From positions 62,001-126,000 of the forward strand of contig CAYVRP010000004.1 in assembly GCA_964454025.1 (NCBI GenBank): a stretch of 64,000 nt of DNA, in the 5' to 3' direction. The DNA comes from JAFGBI01 sp964454025 (GTDB lineage Bacteria; Myxococcota_A; Polyangia; Polyangiales; Polyangiaceae). A program made the translations under genes and the position numbers. Positions 9,522 through 17,496 of this stretch are shown in pieces. The notes below the pieces were generated by a model. That model did not search any database, had not been told where the DNA came from, and saw only the letters and a list, made by a program, of their open reading frames with translations. The first letter of the stretch is position 1. Each line of letters opens with the position of its first letter.

Positions 9522-10237
9522 CGCCAGACCTCGTAGTCCACGAACCACCCGACCGACAACCCGGCGAGCGGGATCACGGTCCGCTCACGCTCGCGCGTGG
9601 CGGCCCCGTAGAACGCGCTGCCGGACAGCTCGACGGTAAGACCCATCCCGGCCCGCGCGTACCAGGCGCCACCGACGGCGGCCTCCACGCCGACGGTCGG
9701 ATCGGGCTCGAGCACGGCCGAAGGCCCGAGGCGCCACCTCAGGTGCCAACGGGCGACGGGGCGCATCACCGCGAGGTAGCCGGGCACGAGGGCGCTCTGG
9801 CGCACGCCCGCCACCGCGACCGACCACCCGAGCAGGGCACCGTGCTGGATCCGGCTGAGACCACCCCGGGTCCAGCCGACGGCGAGGTCGACGAAGGGAG
9901 CCGTCGCCGAGAGGGACGCGGGCGTCTCGCCGAGGGGCGTCGCCAGACGATAGGGGTTGTTGAAGCGGAGCGCGCGCCCCAGCGCCGCACTCGCCAGCCA
10001 CCGGCTCGCGGCTCGCGGAGCGTCGAGCGGGGTGGAAGCCATCGTCTCCGTGACCCGCACACCACGCCCGGATGGCGCGCCCGGTACCATCTTGCCGGCG
10101 TCGTCGGCACGCGCGGCGCGCGCCGCGCAGACGAGCACGAGCGCGATGACCCCGGCCGTGCCGCGGTCACCGCGTGCAGGCAGCCTCGATCGATTCCACG
10201 GAGCTCGGCGCCGCCGACGTGAGCACCTCCGCGCCAT
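9518..10237 (-). CDS. Putative outer-membrane or secreted protein, unknown function
   Basis: A protein of about 239 residues with a signal-like hydrophobic stretch (GVIALVLVCAARAARA) just before an acidic DDAG, followed by alternating short beta-like segments rich in Gly, Tyr and Trp (LAVGWTRGGLSR, GAWYARAGMGLTVELSG). The end, SVGWFVDYEVWR, is like a C-terminal barrel strand with an aromatic near the end. A small outer-membrane barrel is my best guess. The start is uncertain: the ATG at 10237 gives a long basic leader and overlaps the aminopeptidase gene by 71 bases, and a later GTG would cut the signal short. It is chained to the Cys-rich gene by an ATGA overlap. Confidence 0.6.
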   Translation of the reverse strand: MARRCSRRRRRAPWNRSRLPARGDRGTAGVIALVLVCAARAARADDAGKMVPGAPSGRGVRVTETMASTPLDAPRAASRWLASAALGRALRFNNPYRLATPLGETPASLSATAPFVDLAVGWTRGGLSRIQHGALLGWSVAVAGVRQSALVPGYLAVMRPVARWHLRWRLGPSAVLEPDPTVGVEAAVGGAWYARAGMGLTVELSGSAFYGAATRERERTVIPLAGLSVGWFVDYEVWR

Positions 10238-11453
10238 CGCTCGTGACCAGTACATCGTCCTCGATGCGCACGCCAATCCCTCGGAACGGCTCCGGCGCGG
10301 TTTCCGGCGGAAAGTAGAGGCCGGGTTCGACCGTGATGACCATGCCCCGCTCGAGCCGCCGTGGCCCGGAGGCGTCGCAGTAGATCCCCGCGTCGTGGAC
10401 GTCGAGCCCGAGGAAATGGCTGGTCCGGTGCATGTAGAACGGCCTGTAGCGCTCCTCCCGCACCGCGGCCGCCGCTGGCCCCTCGACCAGCCCCAGATCG
10501 ACGAGGCCCTCCGTCAGCACCTCCACCGCCGCCTGGTGCACGGTTTCCAGCGTGACCCCGGGTCGCACCGCGCGCACAGCGGCCGCCTGAGCCGCGAGCA
10601 CGATCCGATAGACGTCGGCCTGAGGTGCCGTGAACCGCCCGCTGACGGGGAACGTCCGCGTGACGTCGGCCGCGTAGTGATCGTACTCGCACCCGGCGTC
10701 GATGAGGACGAGCTCGCCGTCGACGAGGCGACCGTCGTTCCGTTCGTAGTGAAGCACGGTGGCGTTGGCGCCCGCCGCCACGATGGGGGGGTAGGCGGGG
10801 CGCGCGCCGCCCGCGCGAAACTCAGCGAGCAGGAGCGCGTCGAGGTCCTGCTCACCGCCGCCGGCGCGAGCGCGCCGCATGGCCTGTACGTGGGCGGCAC
10901 AGGTGATCGCCGCGGCGCGCCCCATTCGCTCGAGCTCCGCGGGTGACTTGACGGCGCGCATCGGGCCCAGCACCTGCGCCGGGTCCTCGATCGACCCCGG
11001 CGCGAAGACCCCCTGCCTCGCCCGGGCGCGGACTCGATCGAGGGCGTCGAGAATGCGGTCGTCGAAGCGCCGATCCCGCCCCAGGCGGTAGAAGAGGCGC
11101 GGGGTGTTCTCCAGCAGGCGCGGCAGCTCCGCGTCGAGCTCGCTCAGCGTCCCCGCCCAGTCGGCTCCGTGGCGCTCCCTCACCCCATCGGGACCGGCGC
11201 GGGGTCCCGACCACCGCTCCCGCTCCGGATCGCGCGGACGGACGAAGAGCGCGAAGGGCGCGTCTGCGTCCGAGCGCAGCACGAGTACGGCGTCCGGCTC
11301 CTCGAACCCCGTCAGATACAAGAAGTCCGAGTCCTGACGGAAGGGCTCGCCGACGCCGCCGCAAGCGCTCTCGCGTCGAGCCGGCAGCACCATCACGCCG
11401 GGGTGAATCGCAGCGAGGACGGCGGCGCGTCGAGCGGCGATCTCCACTTGCAT
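10167..11453 (-). CDS. pepP: Xaa-Pro aminopeptidase (aminopeptidase P, M24B)
   Basis: A cytoplasmic metallopeptidase of about 428 residues that removes the N-terminal residue before a proline. The N-terminal creatinase-like domain contains the DFLYLTGFEEPDAVLVL region. The pita-bread C-terminal domain carries the five dinuclear-metal ligands: D in LIDAGCEYDHY, D in ADVTRTFP, H in HFLGLDVHD, E in TVEPGLYF, and E in GVRIEDDVL. The length matches aminopeptidase P (about 430-440). The start is placed at ATG 11453; ATGs at 11462 and 11477 are possible. It is the first gene of a unit running to lgt, with no obvious functional link to the envelope genes behind it. Confidence 0.92.
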   Translation of the reverse strand: MQVEIAARRAAVLAAIHPGVMVLPARRESACGGVGEPFRQDSDFLYLTGFEEPDAVLVLRSDADAPFALFVRPRDPERERWSGPRAGPDGVRERHGADWAGTLSELDAELPRLLENTPRLFYRLGRDRRFDDRILDALDRVRARARQGVFAPGSIEDPAQVLGPMRAVKSPAELERMGRAAAITCAAHVQAMRRARAGGGEQDLDALLLAEFRAGGARPAYPPIVAAGANATVLHYERNDGRLVDGELVLIDAGCEYDHYAADVTRTFPVSGRFTAPQADVYRIVLAAQAAAVRAVRPGVTLETVHQAAVEVLTEGLVDLGLVEGPAAAAVREERYRPFYMHRTSHFLGLDVHDAGIYCDASGPRRLERGMVITVEPGLYFPPETAPEPFRGIGVRIEDDVLVTSDGAEVLTSAAPSSVESIEAACTR

Positions 11454-11602
11454 CGGTCCCATGCTTCGCCAGGGCATGCCTAGCACGTCGGGCGGCGGGA
11501 CGGGGCGCGTCGTCCCCGTTCGCCGCGGCGGCGGGGCGGGGCGGAGGCCCCGCCGGTCCCCTGCCGTTTGACGGCCCCCAGCCCCCACGGTAGAGCGAGG
11601 AC

Positions 11603-12067
11603 GTGGACAGCGAGCATCCTTCCGGTGACGAGAAGGACCGCGACAGAGCCCGCTCGGAGCGCGTCCTCCCCGATCTGATCAAGCGTGCCCTGGAGGTCGG
11701 CGTCGGCAAGCTGGCGGAGGGGCCGGAGAGCGTGCGGACCTTCGTCCAGGATCTGAAGCTGCCGAAGGAGCTCCTCGGTGCCTTCAGCGCGCAGCTCGAG
11801 GAGGCCAGGCACGGGATGGCGAGCGCGGTGGCCCGAGAGGTGCGAGATTTCCTCCAGCACACCAACCTCGGGGAGCACCTCGCGACCGCGCTCAGCCGCC
11901 TCTCGCTGGAGGTGAAGACGGAGGTCCGCTTCGTTCCCAACGAGGCAGGGACCAAACCGCAGTCGTCGACGGAGATCCGAATACGTCGGACCCCCAGCGA
12001 GCCGACGGCCGAAGTGCCACGACGAGAAAAGGACGACAAGCTTGGCGAAACCACTCGCAGCGGGTAG
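11603..12067 (+). CDS. Conserved-looking helical protein of unknown function
   Basis: A 154-residue protein from a GTG start that I do not recognise. The N-terminal half is helical and charged (ERVLPDLIKRALEVGVGKL) with no signal peptide. The middle resembles an amphipathic helix array (LPKELLGAFSAQLEEAR, MASAVAREVRDFLQHTN). The C-terminal 40 residues are Lys/Glu/Arg/Pro-rich and probably disordered. The end overlaps the next gene by 26 bases, which suggests a two-gene unit with the zinc-ribbon protein. A cytoplasmic or DNA-associated role is possible but not shown. Confidence 0.6.
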   Translation: MDSEHPSGDEKDRDRARSERVLPDLIKRALEVGVGKLAEGPESVRTFVQDLKLPKELLGAFSAQLEEARHGMASAVAREVRDFLQHTNLGEHLATALSRLSLEVKTEVRFVPNEAGTKPQSSTEIRIRRTPSEPTAEVPRREKDDKLGETTRSG

Positions 12068-12497
12068 CGAAATCGACGCCTGGTGCACCAAGTGCCGGAT
12101 GGACCTCGGGCACCGGATCGTGGCCATGCTGGACGGACGTCCCAAGCGGGTCGAGTGCCAGACCTGCGGATCTCAGCACAACTACCGCCCCGCCAAGACC
12201 TCGAGCGCCCCGCCGCGCGCGGACGGCCGCTCGACCACCGTGGCGAGCAGCGCGGCGAGCTCGACGTCCCACCGTGCCAAAGCGGAGGCGGCGCGTCGCA
12301 ACGAGTGGGAGGCACGAGTGCTCGGACAGGCCGCGACGGCGTTCGCGCGCTTCTCCGTCGAGCGGACGTATGCGGTGGGCGACCTCGTGCTCCACAAGAA
12401 GTTCGGCGAGGGCTACGTCACCGAGTTGCTCGAGGGACGGAAGCTCTCGATCCTGTTCCGCGATGGACCGCGGACGCTGGTGCATGGGCAGAAGTGA
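12042..12497 (+). CDS. Zinc-ribbon protein with C-terminal CarD/UvrD-tail-like domain
   Basis: A 151-residue protein from a TTG start that lies inside the preceding gene. A zinc ribbon is formed by C15-x2-C18 and C39-x2-C42. A Ser/Ala/Arg-rich linker follows (about 52-100). The last 50 residues (VGDLVLHKKFGEGYVTELLEG and on) match the pattern of small SH3/tudor-like domains found at the end of UvrD helicases and in CarD-type RNA-polymerase-binding proteins. The family knowledge suggests a protein that contacts nucleic acid or RNA polymerase; the specific function is unknown. TTG was chosen because the sequence from MAKPLAAGSE onward is clean and coupled to the upstream gene. Confidence 0.7.
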   Translation: MAKPLAAGSEIDAWCTKCRMDLGHRIVAMLDGRPKRVECQTCGSQHNYRPAKTSSAPPRADGRSTTVASSAASSTSHRAKAEAARRNEWEARVLGQAATAFARFSVERTYAVGDLVLHKKFGEGYVTELLEGRKLSILFRDGPRTLVHGQK

Positions 12498-12506
12498 GCC
12501 CGCGAG

Positions 12507-13274
12507 TCACGAGCGTCGCCGGTGCGTCCCCCGTACCGGCGACGCCGGGATCCCGAAATGTCGCCGGAGCCCGGCGAGCTCGGCCTCGGTGAGGCTCCGC
12601 CACTGCCCGGGTCGGAGCCCCGCGCAACGGATGCCGGCGAACGCGACGCGCGCGAGCCGCAGCACCGGCTGCCCGGCGGCCTCCCCTAGCCTTCGGATCT
12701 GGCGATTCCGTCCCTCGTGCAGCGTGACCGAAAGCCAGGTGCGGCCACCCGCCTGTCGCACCACGCTCACCTTCGCGGGTCGGGTCCAGCGCCCGTCGAC
12801 GATGATCGGCCGTTGCCACAGCGCGAGCTCTTCAGGCCCGACCCGCCCCCGGACCTGCACCAGATACTCCTTGGCCGCACCCGCGCGCGGGTGGCCGAGC
12901 CGCGCCGCGAAATCGCCGTCGTTCGTCAGCAGGAGCACGCCGCTGGTGGCGAAGTCCAGCCGCCCGACGGGCACGACCCGAACCCCGACGTCCCGCACCA
13001 GGGAGGCGACGGTGGGCCGCCCCTCCGGATCGCGCAGCGTGGTCACGGTGCCCCGCGGCTTGTGTAGAACGAGGTAGACGAGTGGCTCGGGCTCGATGAG
13101 CACCCCATCGACCTCGACGCGCGCGGTCGCGGCGTCCACCAGGACCCCCAGCTCCGTCACCGCCTGTCCGGCCACCCTCACCCTTCCCTGGCGGATCAAC
13201 TCCTCTGCGCCGCGCCGGGAGCAGACTCCCGCGCGGGCGAGGATCCGCTGGAGACGCACGAGGGTCACCGCCAC
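12507..13274 (-). CDS. RluB/RsuA-family pseudouridine synthase
   Basis: A 255-residue rRNA pseudouridine synthase. Residues about 6-50 form an S4 RNA-binding domain (LARAGVCSRRGAEELI), and the catalytic domain contains GRLDFATSGVLLLTNDGD with the catalytic Asp in GRLD. A conserved NRQIRRLGEAAG motif follows. Domain order and length (S4 plus synthase, about 240-290) fit RluB, which modifies 23S rRNA, but RsuA (16S) and RluE/F paralogues share this architecture, so the target nucleotide is not settled. It converges on the zinc-ribbon gene with a 9-base gap. Confidence 0.9.
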   Translation of the reverse strand: MAVTLVRLQRILARAGVCSRRGAEELIRQGRVRVAGQAVTELGVLVDAATARVEVDGVLIEPEPLVYLVLHKPRGTVTTLRDPEGRPTVASLVRDVGVRVVPVGRLDFATSGVLLLTNDGDFAARLGHPRAGAAKEYLVQVRGRVGPEELALWQRPIIVDGRWTRPAKVSVVRQAGGRTWLSVTLHEGRNRQIRRLGEAAGQPVLRLARVAFAGIRCAGLRPGQWRSLTEAELAGLRRHFGIPASPVRGTHRRRS

Positions 13275-13310
13275 CTCTCCACGCCGACGAGGCCCGCCGA
13301 CCGCCCCGCC

Positions 13311-14072
13311 TCACCGGGGCGGCGCGGTGACCGACGCATCGGAGGTTCCCGCGTCGCTCGCGCCACGCTCCATGTCGCCGCGCGTGGGGTTTCGCTGCTG
13401 CTCCTCCTCCGCGCGCTCTCGGCGCGCGGCCGCGCGGAACGCGATCTCGTCGCGATCCCAGCGGTCCACCTTGCCGTCTCGGTCGCCATCCACTCCCCGC
13501 CGCTGCAGGGTCCCTTCCGCATAGACCTCCCACACGTCGGTTCGTCCGTCGAAGTCCTCGTCGAGCTCGCCCCGGAGCTTCTTGCCCCGCACGTAGAAGC
13601 GCTTCTCGTCGGGCCGGCCGTCACGATTCCGATCGACCTTGACCTCCGACACCCGTCCCGCCGAAAAGGTCGTCCAGGTGTCGATCTGCCCGTCGTAGTC
13701 CGTGTCCGCCAGCTCCCGGAGCGGGCCCCCGTCGTCGTCGTAGATGCGCACGACGTCCTTCACGCCGTCGAGGTTCTGGTCCACCTCGCGGCACTGGAGC
13801 ACGCGGTGCGCGTCCTCTCCCTGGCCCACGATGGCGTAGACGCGACGAATGTTGGGCCTCGCCGCGCGGGCGCTCGCCGTCTCTTCGACCTCGCGGTCCG
13901 ACCGGCCCTCGTGAGCGCAGCGCGACCGATCGTCCTCTGCCACCTCCGGCGACGATCGCCTCTCGCCAGTCGCGGGCTCGACCTCGCCGTGCTGGCGCCG
14001 CGCACAGGCTTGGCCGAGGAGCGCGCCTGCGAGCCCCGCCGTGACCAGGAGCTTCCCGTGCTCACTCGTCAT
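13311..14072 (-). CDS. EF-hand-like calcium-binding lipoprotein (second of a tandem pair)
   Basis: A 253-residue protein with a lipoprotein signal (MTSEHGKLLVTAGLAGALLGQAC). The mature part has at least five calcium-loop motifs of the DxNxDGxxD type at regular spacing: DQNLDGVKD, DTDYDGQID, DRNRDGRPD, DEDFDGRTD and DGDRDGKVD. Each is followed by a short aromatic-rich beta segment (TWTTFSAGRV, VWEVYAEGTL), so the repeat unit is about 22-28 residues, as in thrombospondin type 3 or dockerin-like arrays. The ATG at 14072 lies inside the upstream paralogue (11-base overlap). It probably binds calcium in the periplasm or at the surface; the partner is unknown. Confidence 0.75.
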   Translation of the reverse strand: MTSEHGKLLVTAGLAGALLGQACARRQHGEVEPATGERRSSPEVAEDDRSRCAHEGRSDREVEETASARAARPNIRRVYAIVGQGEDAHRVLQCREVDQNLDGVKDVVRIYDDDGGPLRELADTDYDGQIDTWTTFSAGRVSEVKVDRNRDGRPDEKRFYVRGKKLRGELDEDFDGRTDVWEVYAEGTLQRRGVDGDRDGKVDRWDRDEIAFRAAARRERAEEEQQRNPTRGDMERGASDAGTSDASVTAPPR

Positions 14073-14895
14073 GCCCGGCTCCCTCCCCGCCGAGCTCGCC
14101 GCGCTCCTCGACCTCGGTAGGCAGCGAGTCGGGCCGCTGGAAGTCTGGCGACCGATAACGGAATTCCTCGCGCGCCGGCGGGACGTAGCCGGTCGCGCAG
14201 AGGTCCACGCCGGCCCTGGCGTCGCGACGCCCGTCTCCATCGAGATCACCGTACATGGTCGGGCAGTCGGGGCGAGCGGGGTCGCGGTACTCCCACCATT
14301 CGTCGATCCGACCGTCGCCGTCCGCGTCACGCTCCGAGCGCGAGATCCTCTTGTCCGCCACGTGGTGCCAGGTGTCGATGTGGCCGGCGAGCGTGGTGGC
14401 CTGTTGTATCTCCGTCAGCACGCCGGCACTGAACAGCCTCACCTCGGTGATCGCCGAGTCTCGACCGTAGGCGTACTCCCGGCGGCGCATGCGACCCTGT
14501 TCGTCGTAGTAGGTCCACAGGTCAGCGACGCCGTCGCCATTCAGGTCGATGGCCTGACAGACAGGTCTTCCCCCTTCCCTGACGGTCGCGATCTCCGCGC
14601 GACCGTCCCCGTCGGCGTCGAACCGCTCCGTGGCGCTCTCGAGGGGACAGGGCTCGTGGGCCGCCGACAGCGGTGCCCGTCCGGCCTTGGCCTGCGCAGC
14701 CTCAACCCGCCGTCCGGCCCGACTGCATCCCGATCCGAGCAGGAAGCCAATCAACAGACCCGGCGCCAGCACCAGGAGGCAGCGGCGCGGGGGCGCTCCC
14801 TCCCCGCCCCCTCGTCGCGCACAGCCCCAGCCCCAGCCACGCAGGGCACCCCGCCCGCTCGAAAGCGCGCCCCGTTCGGAACAACTGGTCTTCAT
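14062..14895 (-). CDS. EF-hand-like calcium-binding lipoprotein (first of a tandem pair)
   Basis: A 277-residue protein with a long Gly/Arg-rich leader, a hydrophobic segment and a lipobox (LIGFLLGSGC, Cys near residue 57). The true start may be downstream of the ATG at 14895 because the leader is unusually long. The calcium-type loops DADGDGRAE, DLNGDGVAD, DADGDGRID and DLDGDGRRD alternate with aromatic beta segments (LWTYYDEQG, EWWEYRDPAR). The repeat style is the same as in the gene that follows, so the pair arose by duplication. The C-terminal 40 residues are Pro/Glu/Gly-rich. A surface calcium-binding role is inferred from the motif alone. Confidence 0.7.
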   Translation of the reverse strand: MKTSCSERGALSSGRGALRGWGWGCARRGGGEGAPPRRCLLVLAPGLLIGFLLGSGCSRAGRRVEAAQAKAGRAPLSAAHEPCPLESATERFDADGDGRAEIATVREGGRPVCQAIDLNGDGVADLWTYYDEQGRMRRREYAYGRDSAITEVRLFSAGVLTEIQQATTLAGHIDTWHHVADKRISRSERDADGDGRIDEWWEYRDPARPDCPTMYGDLDGDGRRDARAGVDLCATGYVPPAREEFRYRSPDFQRPDSLPTEVEERGELGGEGAGHDE

Positions 14896-15113
14896 AGAAG
14901 AATTCCCAAGCCGGATGGCCGCTCGGTCGCGGCTCTAGCGCCGGGGCCGCCCGTGCATCGTGCAGCGGTTTCAGAGAGGGCGGCAAGCCGTCCTCCGCAG
15001 CCGAGCAGTTGCTGGCTGGCTGTAACCGCCCGGTACGACAGAACGTCTGGCCGGACTATGCCCAATACATTGAATTGCTTGGTTTTTGTTCAACTGCTGG
15101 CGACTCGGGCCGA

Positions 15114-15140
15114 TTGACAACACACGTATGGGAATCTAAT
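15114..15140 (+). promoter_or_regulatory. Likely sigma70 promoter of the RHH gene
   Basis: A perfect -35 hexamer TTGACA (15114-15119) is followed by TCTAAT (15135-15140, 5 of 6 matches to TATAAT) after a 15-base spacer, or by TAATGT (15137-15142) after 17 bases. It lies in an AT-enriched patch (about 15050-15150) that stands out from the GC-rich surroundings, 37 bases before the ATG of the RHH gene. This is the clearest promoter in the window. The region between the two divergent genes (14896-15176) holds no other feature I can support. Confidence 0.6.
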
Positions 15141-15176
15141 GTAACGGCTGGCACGTCGCTCCGGACCGGATCTCCC

Positions 15177-15419
15177 ATGTCACGCAAGAAGATCTCGACC
15201 ACCGTCTACATCACGCCGGAGCAGAACGATCGGCTACATCTGTTGCACACCCGCACCCAGGTGCCCGTCGCAGTCTACATCCGCGAGGGGATCGACCTCG
15301 TGCTCAAGCGCTACGAGCACGCGCTGCCGGGACAGATGACCCTCCCCGACGTCCCTAGGAGAGCTCCCAAGAAGAAGGACGAAGCCGCGCTCACCGACGA
15401 CGCGACCAAGCCCGGTTGA
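15177..15419 (+). CDS. Small ribbon-helix-helix (CopG/Arc-type) DNA-binding protein
   Basis: An 80-residue protein. Residues about 5-50 read as a ribbon-helix-helix domain: a beta ribbon (ISTTVYITPEQ), helix A (NDRLHLLHTRTQ) and helix B (AVYIREGIDLVLKRYEH). RHH proteins bind DNA as dimers through the ribbon. The remaining 30 residues are Pro/Lys/Asp-rich. There is no toxin-like partner: the next gene is lepA, 180 bases on. The ATG at 15177 follows a strong sigma70-like promoter. It may autoregulate, as is common in the family, but no operator is proven. Confidence 0.8.
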   Translation: MSRKKISTTVYITPEQNDRLHLLHTRTQVPVAVYIREGIDLVLKRYEHALPGQMTLPDVPRRAPKKKDEAALTDDATKPG

Positions 15420-15598
15420 CTCCGCTTCCCAGCGGCCCCCACCAGGTCGATCCGAGCGCAGCCGCTGGCGCGTCCGCGCGACTCCCGCGGCGCGTTCGCG
15501 ACGTGGTAGTGCGCCTCCCCGCCTGGTGACGACCTCCCGACCGCGCTAGACCGCCAGGCCGGAAGTGGCCCCCCTCGCCCCGGAGCCGAACCCTCCGC

Positions 15599-17404
15599 AT
15601 GCCCGCCCCCCTCTCCCACATCCGCAACTTCAGCATCATCGCGCACGTAGACCACGGCAAGAGCACGCTCGCCGATCGGATCCTCGACGCGACGGGTGCC
15701 CTGACCGAGCGCGAGCGGGTGGACCAGTTCCTGGACAAGCTCGACCTCGAACGAGAACGCGGCATCACCATCAAGGCGCAGACCGTGCGCCTGCAGTACC
15801 AGGCCCGTGACGGCGAAACCTACCAGCTGCACCTCATCGACACCCCCGGCCACGTGGATTTCAGCTACGAGGTTTCCTCCAGCCTGCGCGCCTGTGAAGG
15901 CGCGCTGCTCGTGGTGGACGCCACGCAGGGTGTCCAGGCCCAGACCGTCGCCAACGTCTACCTGGCCCTCGAAAACGACCTCGAAATCATCCCGGTGATC
16001 AACAAGATCGATCTGGCGAGCGCGGACGTCGATCGCGCCGCTCAGGACATCGAGCAGGTCATCGGCATCGACTGCAGCGGGGCCATCCTGGCGAGCGGCA
16101 AGACCGGCCACGGCGTGACCGAGCTGCTGGAGGCCATCGTCGCCCAGGTCCCGCCGCCCCGGGGAGACCCGGATGCTCCCCTCCGCGCGCTCATCTACGA
16201 CAGCTGGTACGACAGCTATCGTGGCGCGGTGGTCAACGTTCGGGTGGTCGACGGCACCCTTCGCAAGGGAGACAAGATCCTCCTGATGGCGACCCGCCGC
16301 ACCTACGAGGTGACGGCGCTGGGGTGCTTCAGCCCGCACCCGGTGGTCCTCGACTCGCTCGGTCCGGGCGAGGTCGGCTTCGTGGCCGCGAGCATCAAGA
16401 GCGTGGAGGACACCAAGATCGGCGACACCATCACGTTGGCCGCACGCCCCACCCCGCCGCCGCTACCGGGGTTCCGCGAGGTCAAGCCCATGGTGTTCGC
16501 CGGCCTGTTTCCGACGGACGCGGCCCAGTACGAGGACCTCCGCGACGCGCTGTCCAAGCTGCACCTCAACGACGCCTCGTTCAGCTACGAACCGGACACC
16601 TCGGAGGCCCTGGGCTTCGGCTTCCGCTGCGGGTTCCTCGGTCTGCTCCATATGGAGATCGTCCAGGAGCGGCTGGAGCGCGAGCACGACATCGAGCTGG
16701 TCACCACCGCGCCGAGCGTGGCCTACCGCGCCTACACTCGGCGCGGCGAGATGGTGGCCGTGGACTGCCCGGCCCGGATGCCTCCCATCGGCGAGATCGA
16801 GCGCGTCGAGGAGCCGATCATGAAGGTGACCATCCACGTCCCGAGCGACCACGTCGGGCCGGTGGTGGCGCTCTGCGAGGAGCGACGCGGGATCCAGCTC
16901 GACATCGCCTACCCGACACCCGACCACGTCGTCATCGTCTATGAGCTACCGCTGGCGGAGGTCATCCTCGACTTCCATGACCGCCTGAAGAGCGTGTCGC
17001 GCGGGTACGCGAGCATGGACTACGAGTTCGTGGGGTATCGTGCCGACGACCTGGTGAAGCTCGATATTCTGGTCAATGGGGAGCCGCTCGATGCGCTGAG
17101 CGTGATCGTGCACCGCTCGGCCGCCTACCACCAGGGGCGCGCGCTCGCCTCGAAGCTCAAGGAGCTCGTTCCTCGCCAGCAGTACGAGGTGGCCATCCAG
17201 GCCGCCCTGGGCAGCAAGGTGATCAGCCGCGTAACGGTGAAGCCCATGCGCAAGGACGTCACCGCCAAGTGCTATGGCGGGGACATCACCCGCAAGCGCA
17301 AGCTGCTGGAAAAGCAGCGCGAGGGCAAGCGCCGGATGAAGGCGGTGGGCAACGTCGAGGTCCCGCAAGAGGCGTTCCTCGCCATCCTCAAGCTTGACAC
17401 CTGA
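15599..17404 (+). CDS. lepA: Elongation factor 4 (LepA), ribosomal back-translocase
   Basis: A translational GTPase of 601 residues, the standard length. The G1 motif HVDHGKST (16-23), switch II DTPGHVDF (about 80) and NKID (about 131) are all present, followed by domain II, domains III and V, and the LepA-specific C-terminal domain that includes the VKPMRKDVTAKCYGGDITRK segment. The enzyme acts on the ribosome during elongation and initiation under stress. The start ATG at 15599 gives the usual short leader. No frameshift or lost motif is visible. It is followed by the M16 pair with a 92-base gap and may be monocistronic. Confidence 0.97.
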   Translation: MPAPLSHIRNFSIIAHVDHGKSTLADRILDATGALTERERVDQFLDKLDLERERGITIKAQTVRLQYQARDGETYQLHLIDTPGHVDFSYEVSSSLRACEGALLVVDATQGVQAQTVANVYLALENDLEIIPVINKIDLASADVDRAAQDIEQVIGIDCSGAILASGKTGHGVTELLEAIVAQVPPPRGDPDAPLRALIYDSWYDSYRGAVVNVRVVDGTLRKGDKILLMATRRTYEVTALGCFSPHPVVLDSLGPGEVGFVAASIKSVEDTKIGDTITLAARPTPPPLPGFREVKPMVFAGLFPTDAAQYEDLRDALSKLHLNDASFSYEPDTSEALGFGFRCGFLGLLHMEIVQERLEREHDIELVTTAPSVAYRAYTRRGEMVAVDCPARMPPIGEIERVEEPIMKVTIHVPSDHVGPVVALCEERRGIQLDIAYPTPDHVVIVYELPLAEVILDFHDRLKSVSRGYASMDYEFVGYRADDLVKLDILVNGEPLDALSVIVHRSAAYHQGRALASKLKELVPRQQYEVAIQAALGSKVISRVTVKPMRKDVTAKCYGGDITRKRKLLEKQREGKRRMKAVGNVEVPQEAFLAILKLDT

Positions 17405-17496
17405 GCGCGGACACGCCGCCGACCCACGGTGACCTCGCTCACCGCGCGCGCACGGCAACGAAATGCCTTGCGCGCGCGGCGTCCCTGGGCCTATGC

